This document shows, in pieces, positions 27,451 through 38,473 of a stretch of 64,000 nt of DNA. Source of the stretch: Apoderus coryli (Eukaryota; Arthropoda; Insecta; Coleoptera; Attelabidae); contig OU452210.1 in NCBI GenBank assembly GCA_911728435.2, forward strand, positions 8,928,001 through 8,992,000, in the 5' to 3' direction. Both the position numbers and the translations under genes were made by a program. The notes under the pieces were generated by a model. It was given only the letters and a program-made list of their open reading frames with translations, searched no databases and was not told the DNA's origin. The first letter of the stretch is position 1, and each line of letters begins with the position of its first letter.

Positions 27451-29249
27451 TCATTCTCTGTTTTCCAATGTGGGTTGCATAACTAGTGCATCCAGCTTCC
27501 TTACGAGATACCGTGGCGATCAGTAGGTACTAACTGTTATTTTATTATCTATCTCTATGATTAGGTCGAGAAACAATTTGTTAAATTGGTATTGAATAAC
27601 CATGAATATCTGATTGATATGAACAATTAATAAACAACAGCAACTGAAATTAAATAGAACGAGTCTATTCAATATTTCTATTAAATATTCATGGAATTAA
27701 TAATTTAAAAGAATATGTAGTGTTACGCCCATGTGTCAAGTTCAGCTTCAGCTACACCGTCTGTTGGTATTCAGTGGACTGTTGTGAAAACTACGGAAGC
27801 AAGTGTTCTATTTCCTTTTTTGAAATAAGTGATAAATTTACCAAATTTTCATATTTTGATATTATCGTATAGTAATTTCCAGTCGAATGAAATCTTTCTA
27901 GCACATTTTTCCAGTCAAATGGAAATTTTCGTTTTCCTTGAACTGTAAAGAGTTTTTTGGATAATCTGAAATATGATATGAAACTTTAATTAACAAGAAG
28001 CCAATATTAGGTCAAATGTTGATAGATATATTAACAGAATTTAGACAGGCTGTTACGGTTTACTATTAAAACCTCTAAAGAGACAATTAATCCTTGTATT
28101 GTTGATTCAAAATAAGTTTTAACTTTAACACTTTAACTTTGAAACTGTGGGTCAGTTTCCCGTTGCTCTACTTTCGTTACCCCGACCAAAGTGTTGTATA
28201 AATCTTTGCTACGAGGATGGTCGTAATCATCAAACGAAAATCTTCACAAATTCCATTTTTACACTGACAGACACTATTCAAATAATTGCAATTCAGATCA
28301 CAAAATTCTTCAGTATATCCATCACATGTTTGCATTTATATTGTCAATTAGAATCGTTTCTTTATTTAGAAAAATAAAAAAAGTGACTTTCGAGCTACTT
28401 ATGTTTCAAACGCTTAATACCGAAAGAGATAAAAACTAAGCTGATTACAGTTTCACAAATAAATCCTCCAAAGCGCAATGTAGAGGATAACGTTATCATG
28501 AATCAAACAATTTATGTTGGCAAACCATGTTTTGAACACCCTGTGTATGTTTCTTGTATCATTAAATGATAATAATATAGTTCATAAGCATAATAAAACC
28601 CAATGAATTCCAGAAAATATCGTAAACGGTTTCTCTATGAAAATCATCTCAATTTTTCACTAACCAGAGAGAACGGAGCAAAAATATAAGTGGAGTCATA
28701 ATTCATGTTGGCGAGTGCAAGTTTATCTGCCAAGATGAATTTGACGAATGGATGCGAAAGATAAAAACTCACATTTAAGCTCCACTGTATTTTACTTAAA
28801 TCGTGAGAATTATTTATTTTCGATTATCTTCGTCCATATTTCTAGAATAACCGATGAAATATTATAGGCGAAAATTCATTTATCAAATACACCCGCAATA
28901 AAAATAACGATAACAATAATGGGGGATCATCGCCTATTAAATGCCGCTATCCAAAACTATTTTGAATTGTTAGTCGTGATCCGTAAAATATTTTCATAAA
29001 AGATTACGAGAAATAGAAGTAGTGATCGATGATTAATTACTTTTGTCCCTATCGGTTTAGATATTCAACCAGTCTCTTGCATTTTTAGTGCACCTTGCCT
29101 TGGGTCGTCGCCGTTCACGTTTGAAGTCTTCTTATGCACAACAACATGTCGACTGACGAATAAACCCAGTCGGTAAAGCATTTTTGTTGAGATAATTGTC
29201 TACAAAAATTTATCAGCTTAACAAGTAGGAGATCGTGCTTTTTTTAGAG
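27451..29249. other. no gene seen
   Basis: AT-rich sequence. The 76-codon open frame at 28147-28377 has no recognisable features. CACCCTGT at about 28537 resembles a mariner terminus but has no visible partner. Confidence 0.35.
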
Positions 29250-29660
29250 CTCAGACACCTTCAGATATCCAAGCACGTCTACGTCTAACGATCTCTTCCT
29301 CATGCAATACTGACATAAACCTATTACCGGGCATTGTAAGAAAAATACTTACCGAGAGGAACTGGATGGGTTCCTGGTCTGAGAAAATAATAACAACAAG
29401 TACAATTAAGAAACAATTGCACACCTAACCTCGGGATGTGCATAACTAGCACCAACGAAATCCACAGAAAGGCATGACAACGTCGCAAAAATCATCAATT
29501 TAAATATATGCAAGAATCAAGATTTATTACAAAACATTCAACCTACACCTACAAATATAATCCAGGAAACAGTTTTAGAGAAAATAGAGAGAGCAAAATT
29601 TATTGGGATTTGGATACACAAACGGTTAATTAGTTGCAACATACCAGGGGCGTTTTTAAT
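29250..29660 (+). pseudogene. LINE ORF2 C-terminal region remnant
   Basis: At about 29465-29530 the frame reads R-H-D-N-V-A-K-I-I-N-L-N-I-C-K, matching the post-reverse-transcriptase 'R-H-D-x-V-A-K-I-I-H' block of many insect LINEs. E-T-V-L-E follows in the same frame, then K-I-Y-W-D-L-D-T-Q-T in another frame (usual form 'K-L-Y-W-D-x-x-I-x-T'). One or more frameshifts and a stop show decay. Upstream, 29260-29350 stays partly open and may belong to the same fragment. It differs from the RNase H-bearing piece 500 bp downstream. Confidence 0.5.
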
Positions 29661-29765
29661 TCTGCGAAATAGCATTGCATTGTCGTGCAGGTGTCTTCTT
29701 GCACCGTTCGTCAATTTTCCTTGTCTTTTTTTCCCTGATTTCTTGTATTAACTGTGCGTGTTGAA

Positions 29766-29990
29766 CTAAAAGAAGCAGTCCAAGAAATGACTCACCGAAT
29801 AAAAACAATGCTCCGCAAGTAAATGCTTCACTTTAGCATTAAAACGCTTTGAATGCAACTCCTTCAGTGAAGATGGAAGTTTATTATATAGATTCAGGTT
29901 CAATGAGTTTTTGACCGATCTCGCAAGCCTGAAATATGGCACTCTGAGCAACCGAGCGCTTCTAGTTGTATAGTCGTGAGTACCTCCCAT
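29766..29990 (-). pseudogene. Jockey/CR1-type LINE ORF2 C-terminus
   Basis: The minus-strand frame reads R-V-P-Y-F-R-L-A-R-S, then L-Y-N-K-L-P-S-S-L-K-E-L, F-N-A-K-V-K-H-L-L, and ends F-Y-S-V-S-H-F-L. This order ('Y-N-K-L-P-x-x-I-K ... F-K-x-x-L-K-x-x-L ... F-Y-S-V-x-E-F-L') is the C-terminal signature of Jockey/CR1-clade ORF2 proteins. Upstream parts of the reverse transcriptase are missing. Its 3' end points toward 29700, so it converges with the plus-strand LINE fragment at 29250-29660. Confidence 0.6.
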
Positions 29991-30177
29991 CGTCTCTATG
30001 TAAGAAAGTCTAGAATGGACTTTTAAAAGTGAGTGCTACAAGTAAATGCACGCAGGGGCAAGGTTCGATGCTAAAGAAACAGCGGCCTGCAGTGACGTCT
30101 GAAACCCGCTCGCGAAAGAACTCTCAAGCTACTTTTACCCCACAAAACAATTAGACTGAAATAAAGCAAAATACGAC

Positions 30178-30330
30178 GAAACGCTTGTTTACTGATGGCT
30201 CAACGAAAAACTCAGGCATAAGTGCCGGAGATTAGGGAAGCAGACCCAAGACAAAAATTTGACAATTATCTGGGTTACCACGCTACCAACGAGTCTAAAA
30301 CCAAGCTCACCCAGCAAAATAATGGACAGG
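30178..30330 (+). pseudogene. LINE RNase H domain remnant
   Basis: The frame reads K-R-L-F-T-D-G-S-T-K-N-S-G-I-S-A-G, the opening strand of a retroelement RNase H with the metal-binding aspartate, and then hits a stop. Weaker similarity to the later W-V-x-x-H segment follows near 30270. It is the same kind of domain as at 9877-10030. Confidence 0.45.
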
Positions 30331-31890
30331 ATTTTTCAAGAATAATTGTTTCTATTTGTTTAGAAAATATTATTCAAACCCATTTCACATAATAGATACA
30401 ACTAGTATAATATTAAATTTCACAACATCTCCCTAATACAATCCCTGTTTAAGCATTATAAATGTTTATGCAATTATTTTAACCAAGTTTAAATTGTTAA
30501 ATGGATCCAACAAATAATTAAAGCTATACAATAATTGATTTTACTATATTTTGGGGTATGTTTTAATATCCATAATATCAATTTAATAATAATTGTAATA
30601 GACAATAAAATTTTATGTTACTCTTCAAATATTGTTTGTTGTTTTACTCTATAAAATAATTCCATTCGCTGTCAATACAAATTTGTGTAAACAAAATTTA
30701 AATAAATTATAACAGTTTATAGTTAGTTTGTCCTAAGTTAACTCTGCTAGTTTGATTCAATTATTAACAAACATCAATGGCAAACTTTTGAACTCCAATG
30801 TAGACAGTGACGGATTTAGTATGTAGACAATCTTCTTGAAAATTGTTAACTGTTTACACTAAAAGTCTCCGAAAGTACCTTGCAAACAGTTTTGCCTCCA
30901 CATTTAATATTATGAGAATTATTTTGTATACAGGGTGAACCCATAAAGACGCTGCAATATTTTAAGGAAGAAAATCCAGCTACTTCTATTATATTCTATC
31001 ATGCAAGACCTAGAAAAAGACCGTTTTGCAGCATTCGTTTGTCATCAATTATGGTGCGATGTAAATCCACTTGCTATATTTGAGGATCATTTTCAACATC
31101 ATTTCTCGTTGACTTGGGGAAGACACCCCTGTATCGACCTAAAAGTTTGTAGGTATCTGGCCAGAAACTTTTATACCATCCTAGTAGGAGTGGTAATAAA
31201 TTCCATGTTATTAACCATCAAAAAAACCACTTAAAATAATTTTTGGGCAATTTAATTCGTCAAAACCGTGTCCCCGCCGAACAACGTAGGTACTTTATAG
31301 TCTTTTTAAATGTACCTACTAGACCTACTGGACCCTTTTCTACCTAAATTAAAATTACTGCCTTTATTGTTTTCTAACGCTGCGATGCGTGAAATTCTTT
31401 CTTTTCTAAGTTGGGATTTTTCCAGATATAAAGAATTTAGAAAGAAAAATAACAAAATGGACTGCTACATTATTTTTCTCTCTATGGACTTTTTTTTTTA
31501 TGTAACGCTTCAATGGTACTTGATTTCTTCTGTAAACTGGAAAATACGGGTATTTTATCAATAATGTAAAAACGTATACAGGGTTATCCTTAAGATATGT
31601 AAATATTAAGGAGTGTACTTATAAATGAAAACTTAATACGTATCAGTTGGGAGGCATGTATCATTATTTTAGCGATAATAAAATCATCTCGATCGAGACA
31701 ATTTGGTCTATTGCATTTTTCTTTTTTGAAATTAAATCATTTTATTGTATCAAGTAATTATTATTTCTTTGTCGACTTTGTTTTAGTAATAGTTAATTGT
31801 TTCTCTGTCATAAAATTTATAATATCTTGTTTTTTCGTATTTGTATTAAGAATTTTAATGGAGAATATGGAATGATAAGATGCGTTTTTG
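30331..31890. other. no supported gene
   Basis: Transposon-terminus-like words TATACAGGGTGAACC (about 30928) and TATACAGGGTTATCC (about 31575) have no visible partners. Open frames at 31001-31234 and 31310-31564 (+) lack known motifs. Confidence 0.35.
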
Positions 31891-31894
31891 CATT

Positions 31895-32325
31895 TTTTGT
31901 ATTATCCACCCAACCATATTTCAAGTGTCAAACTACATCTCGTCTAAATAAACTATATAACTACCTGACTCACGATCATCTTTAATCTTTTCTAAGTATT
32001 CTTCCCGCAATTCTGCTATCCTTCTTGATTTCATTACAGCCATTCTATTGCCAATTTTTTATATTTAATCCGCAATCGATTAGAATTTCCCGCAGTGTGG
32101 CCAAGCAATTGTAATTATATTGTCCGTTGTTTTTAAGTATTTCTCGAACCATATCTAAAGGAGGCACCTTATTTTGTTTATAAAAACTATACACAATTTT
32201 CCTAATGAGGTCCCTACCGTCATCGATTTATTTAAATTTTTGTCCAACACGTTTTCTTTTTACACTAGGTTAATTACATTTCCCTTTTTAATCACTCGAT
32301 AAATTGTTGACACTGATAATTTAAT
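31895..32325 (-). pseudogene. IS630/Tc1-mariner-like transposase remnant (first half)
   Basis: Minus-strand reading in shifting frames gives S-T-I-Y-R-V-I-K (helix-turn-helix), then D-L-I-R-K-I-V-Y-S-F-Y, M-V-R-E-I-L-K-N, T-L-R-E-I-L and S-R-R-I-A-E-L-R-E-E-Y-L. It then reaches Y-I-V-Y-L-D-E-M, corresponding to 'I-V-Y-x-D-E-T-W', which holds the first catalytic aspartate. Several stops and frameshifts interrupt it, and the second and third catalytic positions are not found downstream. The type is a widespread insect DDE transposase related to Tc1/mariner. Confidence 0.5.
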
Positions 32326-32697
32326 AAATTAAAAATATACGAGGGTATGCTGAAAAATAATGCATTTTGAACAAAACAGTAGTAGTGCTAGCCATCGAAT
32401 ACACCTGTATTCCAGGACAGGAAATATATATCATTACACCCAAAACCAAAGCCTTTGAAAGTTATTCGACCGTTTTAGCAGACTATTGTCTCGTTACAAC
32501 TCATAAAAATTATTTCAACATCCCTATTGAGGCTAATTTCAAGTGACTTACCTTCTTCAAATTTGAAAGTTGCGTGATTTAATACGTGAATGGGGTCAAG
32601 AGTTTCCGGGCTGATACAGAGATGGCTTCAGAAGGTCTGATTTTTTGCAGATTTACTAAAAACTATCTCTGCCCAACCTATACCAAGTTGTCTGATA

Positions 32698-33408
32698 CAG
32701 TGAAATCTCTCATGAGCGGACACGTCCGCTCAAGGGAGGTGACCGCTTAAAGGAGAACTTTACAACATATATATGTGCTATGCATGTATGTACTTACATA
32801 CATAGTACAGTGATCTTTGTAAAAAATACACACTAACAAAAACTCAGGACTTCATGTACTTACTTTATAACCTGTATTAAAATAGACATTTCAGACTTCA
32901 AATATAAAAAATAAAACATATAGTATGTATATTATATATCCATTAAAAACATGCATTGCATTTACAATTTGGAAAGGAATTCATCTAATGTTGTTTGCTT
33001 AGTTTTCTTTTTCAATATGGCTTCTTGAAAATGTATTTCGAGTTCCGACAAGAGCTTTAGGAATTTCACTGAAGACATAGCCTCGATATATGTTTGTTCC
33101 CGGGAATCACACAGCCGCGCCCGTTGGTAAGTCCCCGATTGCGAACGATCGATGCTTGTATTTCGCGGGCCGCGCTAATTATCTCGGACCAATATGTTCG
33201 CGCCTAGCAACGATTGGGCGGTATTTTGTGTCCGTTCAAGAGAGATTTCTGTCATAAAATATGTGGATAGCATTGTCCTTGTCCGCTCAGAAGAGTGTCC
33301 GTTCACCATAATGGGGTTTCTTATGGATAGCCGCCGGGACTACATTAAAGTGTCCGTACAAGGGAGGTGTCCGCTGATGGGAGGTGGCCGTTAAGAGAGA
33401 TTTCACTG
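32698..33408. mobile_element. pogo/Tigger-like non-autonomous element
   Basis: The ends are TA|CAGTGAAATCTCTC (element starts at 32698) and GAGAGATTTCACTG|TA (element ends at 33408), giving terminal inverted repeats and a TA target duplication. CAGTGAAAYCTC-type ends with TA duplications are typical of the pogo/Tigger group. Both subterminal regions repeat 'gtccgctc' and 'caagggaggtg' words in inverted or direct form. The 711-bp interior has no transposase, so it would depend on a helper copy elsewhere. A GC- and CpG-rich core lies at about 33095-33210. Confidence 0.65.
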
Positions 33409-33429
33409 TATATCGACGTCTGCCAGTAA

Positions 33430-33765
33430 CATAAGTTTGGGCTTCTCACTCAATAACCGTACGAAATGGGTGAAAACGAAACTATCCACCATGCTCTCTG
33501 CCGGTGTCGGAGGCAGTAGGGACGACCTGTGTCTGTAGGTGTAGATCTCTCCTCGTAAACGCGACTACACCAAGGGTTGAAATCAACATACCGACTGACC
33601 TCGAAGACCTCCGATGGCAGTTAGTCACACAATGTTCCCGGTCCATGATTCTCAATCAAGGCAAGATTGATTTATTCGTCCGTGAACATTGCCGAAGACG
33701 TAAGAAGCGTTTACCTGCTTCTACCCCAACGCAGCCTATTCAACTCTATAGGCGGTGAACGCCGA
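33430..33765 (+). pseudogene. possible LINE C-terminal zinc-knuckle remnant
   Basis: A less AT-rich block reads G-E-N-E-T-I-H-H-A-L-C-R-C in one frame, resembling the 'E-T-x-x-H-x-L-x-x-C' segment after the reverse transcriptase in R1/R2/I-type LINEs. A second frame stays open at 33504-33758 without a recognised domain. No other LINE block confirms it, so this is tentative. Confidence 0.25.
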
Positions 33766-34864
33766 ATGTTTTTTGACACTAGTAGCCCACGTAATATAAC
33801 TTAATACTTATAAAAAATAAGAAGATAAAAAAGTCATTTCAATGTTTAATAACAAAATATTTTAAATAAAAATATAAAGACAACAGCATTGCTGCTTGTG
33901 ATTTAAGAATTTGCAACTAGGCAAATACTTGCCGTATTTAATTATTGCTGACAATAATTAGCTAGCAGGTATTTCTATTGTTTTCACCGAATAATCTGCC
34001 CACACTGAACTTAACCTACAAACAAAAAATACTGATTTTGCTTGTTTATAATCCCCGAAATAAGTACTTAACAGTACTTTTTAGTCTACCTGCTTGCGGT
34101 CTATTGCTAATACCAAAATTTTGAATAATACTGGAAAAAGTAACCCAAAATTCGCTTCCTGCGTCACTTCGATTAAACTAATATTGTCTGCGTGAAAAAA
34201 CGAACGATTCATTTGGGAAAATTCTGCGCTCGTCGAAACACGAACGTTTCTTTTGCCGCTGCCACCGAATAAACTACGATGAGTAACCTATCTATGATTA
34301 TTATTGTCAGAAGCCTAAAAAAAAGAATAATTATTAGAAGGAGATCGTTCAGCAGAAAAATCTATTTTAATCGATAATTCTTTCGCAAAATCGCGCGCGC
34401 ACATTGAAGAAAGTTGGGTTATGTGGACTATTTTGTCTATGTATTTTTAAAATAATACCTACTGAAATATTGGACCAAATTAAACTATTTTTTGTGTTTA
34501 ATAAAACGATAGTTTTTGAAGGCAATAATAATAATTAATATTAAATAAAAACAGGTCTTAGTAGTTGCCTGTAAACACTACACCTATGGTATAGATGTAA
34601 GAGAAAAAACTATAAAATGAGCAAATTTTTACTATTTTAGGGAAATGTAAGTAAAGAACTCAATTAAATTTGCCCTATAAAGTGATAAATAGTGAAATTT
34701 TTTTAGTAACTTTGCACGAGGTTATGTGAACCTTCTACGGTTAGATACCAGAACAAACCGTTGCTGTTATCAAAGAGTATGCTAATTTTTCTTACAGAAA
34801 TAATGCAACTTCATCGTTAATAAGGTATGTAATAAATAAAATACGTACATTTTAGCTGTGCCGA
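33766..34864. other. no gene seen
   Basis: AT-rich sequence with a moderately GC-richer patch at about 34190-34290 and a GCGCGCGC run at about 34395. No coding region is supported. Confidence 0.35.
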
Positions 34865-34870
34865 TTTATT
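34865..34870 (-). other. polyadenylation signal AATAAA
   Basis: AATAAA on the minus strand, 130 nt beyond the stop codon of the 86-residue gene ending at 35000. Position and strand fit its 3' end. Confidence 0.4.
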
Positions 34871-34999
34871 ATCATAACAAAACAATATATTAGCAAAAAG
34901 TATTCACATTTTTAACAATAACACAATAATTTTTGCTTGGAAATCCACGAAATAGCACAACTACACTTTCTTCTACCCCTTTAGTAGTGTTTGTATTGT

Positions 35000-35318
35000 T
35001 TAAAAATCGTAATAAGTTTCTTGAGCCAATTTCTCAAATGACCGTTTAACTTTAAAGTACGTAAGCATCTCTTTGTGGACTTTTTCAAACATTCTTTCAT
35101 GTAGTACACATTCAATATCACTAATTTCCAATTTCCAGAATTTTATTATATGCGAAGATTCTTTTTCTTTCCTAAAAACACAAAAAAAAAACTGTGAACA
35201 GTTCTAAGGGAATATTTTTGGTTACTTACGACATAGCGATGAGCTCTAATTTCTCTTTACGCCTCTTTTCGAGTACTGGAGTGGGTAACTCATCTTGTTT
35301 TATTCGCTCAATGGTCAT
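35000..35318 (-). CDS. small two-exon gene A, 86-residue protein of unknown function
   Basis: I do not recognise this gene. I assembled it as exon 1 at 35318-35230 (89 nt, 29 codons plus 2 nt), an intron at 35229-35172 (58 nt, GTAAGT...TTTTTAG) and exon 2 at 35171-35000, ending in TAA. The joined frame is uninterrupted. The protein is short, highly charged and probably mainly helical, with no signal peptide or membrane segment. It starts M-T-I-E-R-I-K-Q-D-E, and its core F41-K72 contains F-W-K-L-E-I, D-I-E, L-H-E-R and Y-F-K-V-K. A second gene of the same structure lies 339 bp upstream on the same strand (35658-36031). The two align without gaps from the start to residue 72, with the intron in the same place and phase. 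AATAAA lies 130 nt downstream. An intact frame plus a conserved paralogue argues for a real gene; function is unknown. Confidence 0.75.
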
Positions 35319-35417
35319 TTTATGCTGGTTTTTACTTGAAAATTAAGGAAAGTACTCGTTCGATGTGAACCCTTGAATTGAAATTTTGAAACTAACCATT
35401 GTCAATAACAACAATGG

Positions 35418-35425
35418 TGACGTCA
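35418..35425. promoter_or_regulatory. palindromic CRE-type site TGACGTCA
   Basis: A perfect 8-bp cAMP-response-element palindrome lies about 100 nt upstream of the start codon of small gene A, between the two paralogues. It is a plausible CREB/ATF-type binding site. Chance occurrence cannot be excluded, and no such site is visible upstream of gene B. Confidence 0.3.
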
Positions 35426-35541
35426 TTTAGAGGGTGTTTCTGTACTATTAATAATTGTAATTGTGAAACAGACCCTAAATATTAGGCACTTAATTAAAAA
35501 AAAGCACATTGATGTCCTTTTCGAAGTTTTTATTACCCAAG

Positions 35542-35547
35542 TTTATT
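35542..35547 (-). other. polyadenylation signal AATAAA
   Basis: AATAAA on the minus strand, 110 nt past the stop of gene B; another lies at 35529-35534. Either could end the gene B transcript before the gene A start. Confidence 0.35.
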
Positions 35548-35657
35548 TACCTATGACAATTTTAATATGGAATAAATACATTACCGAAAGAGTCTGTGTC
35601 TGTACAAGTTGTTATATATCACAAGAAATTTTCTTAATATTCACATGTCACATCATA

Positions 35658-36031
35658 TTACACATAGTTTTTCCCAAGATATGCTGAACGCCGAAGATGT
35701 ACTTTGTACCTGTATTTGCCACCATGTTCTCGTGTGTATTTCTTCAGCGCTTCTTTAACCTTGAAGTATATCGGCAACTCCTTGTTAACTCCTGTAAACT
35801 TCCGCTCGTGCAGGATATATTCAATGTCAATTATTTCCAATTTCCAGAACCTTATCATTTTTGCATGCTCCTTTTGGTCTCTAAAATATAAAACATAGTA
35901 AGTAAAGCGGCGTAACAACGGCGAAATATTGTTAGTACTTACAGTATTTCGATGAGCTTCAATCTTTCGTTCCGCATGTTCTCTAGGTCTTCCAAGGAAA
36001 TATCAGTAAGTTTTAGTAACTGGTTGGACAT
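35658..36031 (-). CDS. small two-exon gene B, 103-residue paralogue of gene A
   Basis: I do not recognise this gene. Exon 1 is 36031-35943 (89 nt), the intron is 35942-35881 (62 nt, GTAAGT...TATTTTAG), and exon 2 is 35880-35658, ending in TAA. The split codon (CT|A) restores one open frame. The protein starts M-S-N-Q-L-L-K and is charged and probably helical. Its core F41-K72 reads F-W-K-L-E-I-I-D-I-E-Y-I-L-H-E-R, ending Y-F-K-V-K, and is identical to gene A at 22 of 32 positions by my count. Exon 1 products share 9 of 29 residues, including L16, E17, R20, E22, L24, L26 and I27. The C-terminal 31 residues are longer and more basic than in A. Using the acceptor two bases later breaks the frame, which supports this model. 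The two genes look like a tandem duplication kept intact by selection. Confidence 0.75.
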
Positions 36032-36499
36032 TTTAGTTGGTTTTTAAACAAAAATTGAACAAAAATAAAAACAAATTGATGATGTGAATGCAAAGGAAAA
36101 AAATTATTGACTAAGTGGTAAATAAAGCCAAAACAAATGCATAAGTATGACATTCTTGAATAATTACCTTGGATACGGGATGATATTCTACATACAGAGG
36201 ATTGCATTTCCAGATTAATTTTCGAATTATTTAATTAAAAATTGTAATATTCCCACATTTTTCAAGAATTAAGGCGTAAATCTAAATCCCAAATTAATAT
36301 TTTTCATGCTACAAACTAAATGTTAATTTTTTAATAACTTTCATAAAAAAATCAGCTGTTTTCCAAAAAAGAAGAAGTAAATTAGGGTCGTATACCCTAC
36401 AGCGTTGCCACGTTGTAATTTCTGTTTATCGGGATTTGAATATTTAATTTGCACAAAATTGGGAATCTTGTTAATGCCACAAAATTCAGGGGTACATTT
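36032..36499. other. upstream flank of gene B; no gene seen
   Basis: AT-rich sequence that should contain the gene B promoter. I see no clear TATA or initiator arrangement. No coding region is supported. Confidence 0.35.
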
Positions 36500-37165
36500 T
36501 TTTACTTTTGGCTAAATTTCTCGAAAATTATTAAAATTAAATAAAAAATGCTAGAGATCAAAATTATATCTAATTAACTTCCACACAAAACCTTGATGAA
36601 AATAAAGTGTTTTAATTAAACCAGTGGCGTGTAACACATGGTAAATATCGCTGTTTGTCAAGTCCAAATCTAATCTCGTAATTATTGTTAAATTTCTCGA
36701 AAACAATTAAAATGAGAGAAAAAATGGTACACATCGAAAATATAGCTAATTCCCTTACGCACAAAATGATGTGTAAAATAAGGCGTTTTAATTAACCCAG
36801 TGGCGTGTAACAGATGGTAAATATCGCTATTTGTCAAGTCCAAATCTAATCTGGTACTTATTATTAAATTTCTCGAAAATAATTAAAACGAGAGAAAAAA
36901 TTGTACACATCGAAATTATAGCCAATTCCCTTACGCACAAAATGATGTATAAAATAAGGCATTTTAATTAAACAAGTGTCGTGCATCCATCTAATCCAAT
37001 ATGCTGTTTTTGTCGACCTCAAAATGTAAATAACTATACTTTAAGCTAAATTTCCCAAAAACTATTAAAATTAAAGAAAATATTCTAGACATCCAAATAA
37101 TAGCCAATTAATTCTTTACAAAAAAATATTTTAAATTAACCAGTGGCGTGTAACAGTAAGGTCAT
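36500..37165. repeat. tandem array, about 176-bp unit, about 3.5 copies
   Basis: The phrase CCAGTGGCGTGTAAC or a variant starts at 36621, 36797, 36973 and 37140, giving spacings of 176, 176 and 167 bp. Each unit also carries an 'aaatttctcgaaaa' word, an 'acatcgaaa' word and 'cttacgcacaaaatgatgt'. The two central copies are the most alike; the outer ones are diverged or truncated. There is no coding content. It could be a satellite fragment or the internal array of a non-autonomous transposon. Confidence 0.85.
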
Positions 37166-38473
37166 TTTAACTAACTCGTAGGATTCTAAGAGTTAAAATT
37201 TCAAGGGTTGTAGCTCGTAACGCAGAAGGTGCCACGCATTCTCACAAAGTTTCTTATAACTAAGCTTCAAAAAGTATACCTACCATTACAACATTTTCTA
37301 CAATCATTACAGAGATTAATAGATATGGAAGCATGATAAAATTAAATATCTGTTGAATATTGCAGTGCAAATAACGATTTTTGATTTAACAATTTAACCA
37401 ATTCGAGGCTGCTTTCTGTTTAGAATTAGAAACCCTCTAGAGCTTTTTGTTTATTTACAGTTTGATGCTTTATGTGTTATGCATTCTATTGCCTGGCATC
37501 TCGGGTAAATTGGTAGATTTTATTTAGTTGCATCAACTCAGTTATTCAGCGAGAAATTATACCATTTACAATTTCAATATTTTAGCAGGTCAATAATGAA
37601 ACAGTACTTGCTAGTGGTTTTAACTTCTAATTTTGAATATTTTCTCTGTTATATAATAATGTACAAGTTTGATTAGATTTCCATAATATATTTCTTTGCT
37701 AATGATATCCTCAATTTAAGAAGAGCATTCAAAAGAGAAATGGAAGTTAAATGATCATCGTGATGCGTTTTTACATTGGAAAAATGTTATATATCAGTTT
37801 AATGGTTCCGTTATTGACAAGTTAATTATCACTCGAGTGAGATGTAAGACATTTTTATTTACGTAATTAAATCACTAAAGATGATATCTATAATAATTAA
37901 TTATAGCCAAATAAATCGAGAAGTTTTATTTTAAACAGAAGCTTAAAAACCCGTCTTTGACTCAAGCAGTAGCGGCTCATAATAAATTTATGTAACATTG
38001 AAGACTTAAATATATTTAAAAGCATGTTGTATCGTCTTATTAACAGTTTAATATTTAATAATTGTTTTGTGTATTCCTGTTAGGCAAATAAAGTGTTTTT
38101 ATTGTTATTATAATCAAACAAAATCAAGATAGAGTCGTCATGAGTTTTCCGGCAGACAAATCCCCTTAAACTTGCGTAGTGGTGTGGCTTTTTTATTCTA
38201 TTGCATAGAGTCCTGCTTGGAGTCATGTTCATAATAATAACGATAGGCTTTATTAAGATTACATAAAAAATATACATCCTAAATGGAGTAGTTTAGCTGG
38301 TTATTATTATTTTTTTTTTTTGAGTTAAAAAGGCCGCTATTTCTCAGGTCATTTTTCCAAGATACAAGTCAAATATATCATTACCGATTTCTTTGAAATT
38401 TAATTTCGATATTGTCTTGAGATAAAGAAACTAAAACTACCTACAACTTTTTTATCTCTCGTATTTTTTTCAT
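37166..38473. other. no gene seen
   Basis: AT-rich sequence. I recognise no gene or repeat. Confidence 0.4.

Noticed and set aside
35697..35898. Plus-strand open frames of 64 codons
   Set aside because: Antisense to exon 2 of small gene B, which has the paralogue and splice support.
36013..36207. Minus-strand 64-codon open frame
   Set aside because: Overlaps the start and 5' flank of small gene B in a different frame; the spliced model explains the region better.
36500..37165. CRISPR-like array
   Set aside because: Units of about 176 bp repeat as wholes without short-repeat and unique-spacer alternation, and the DNA is animal.
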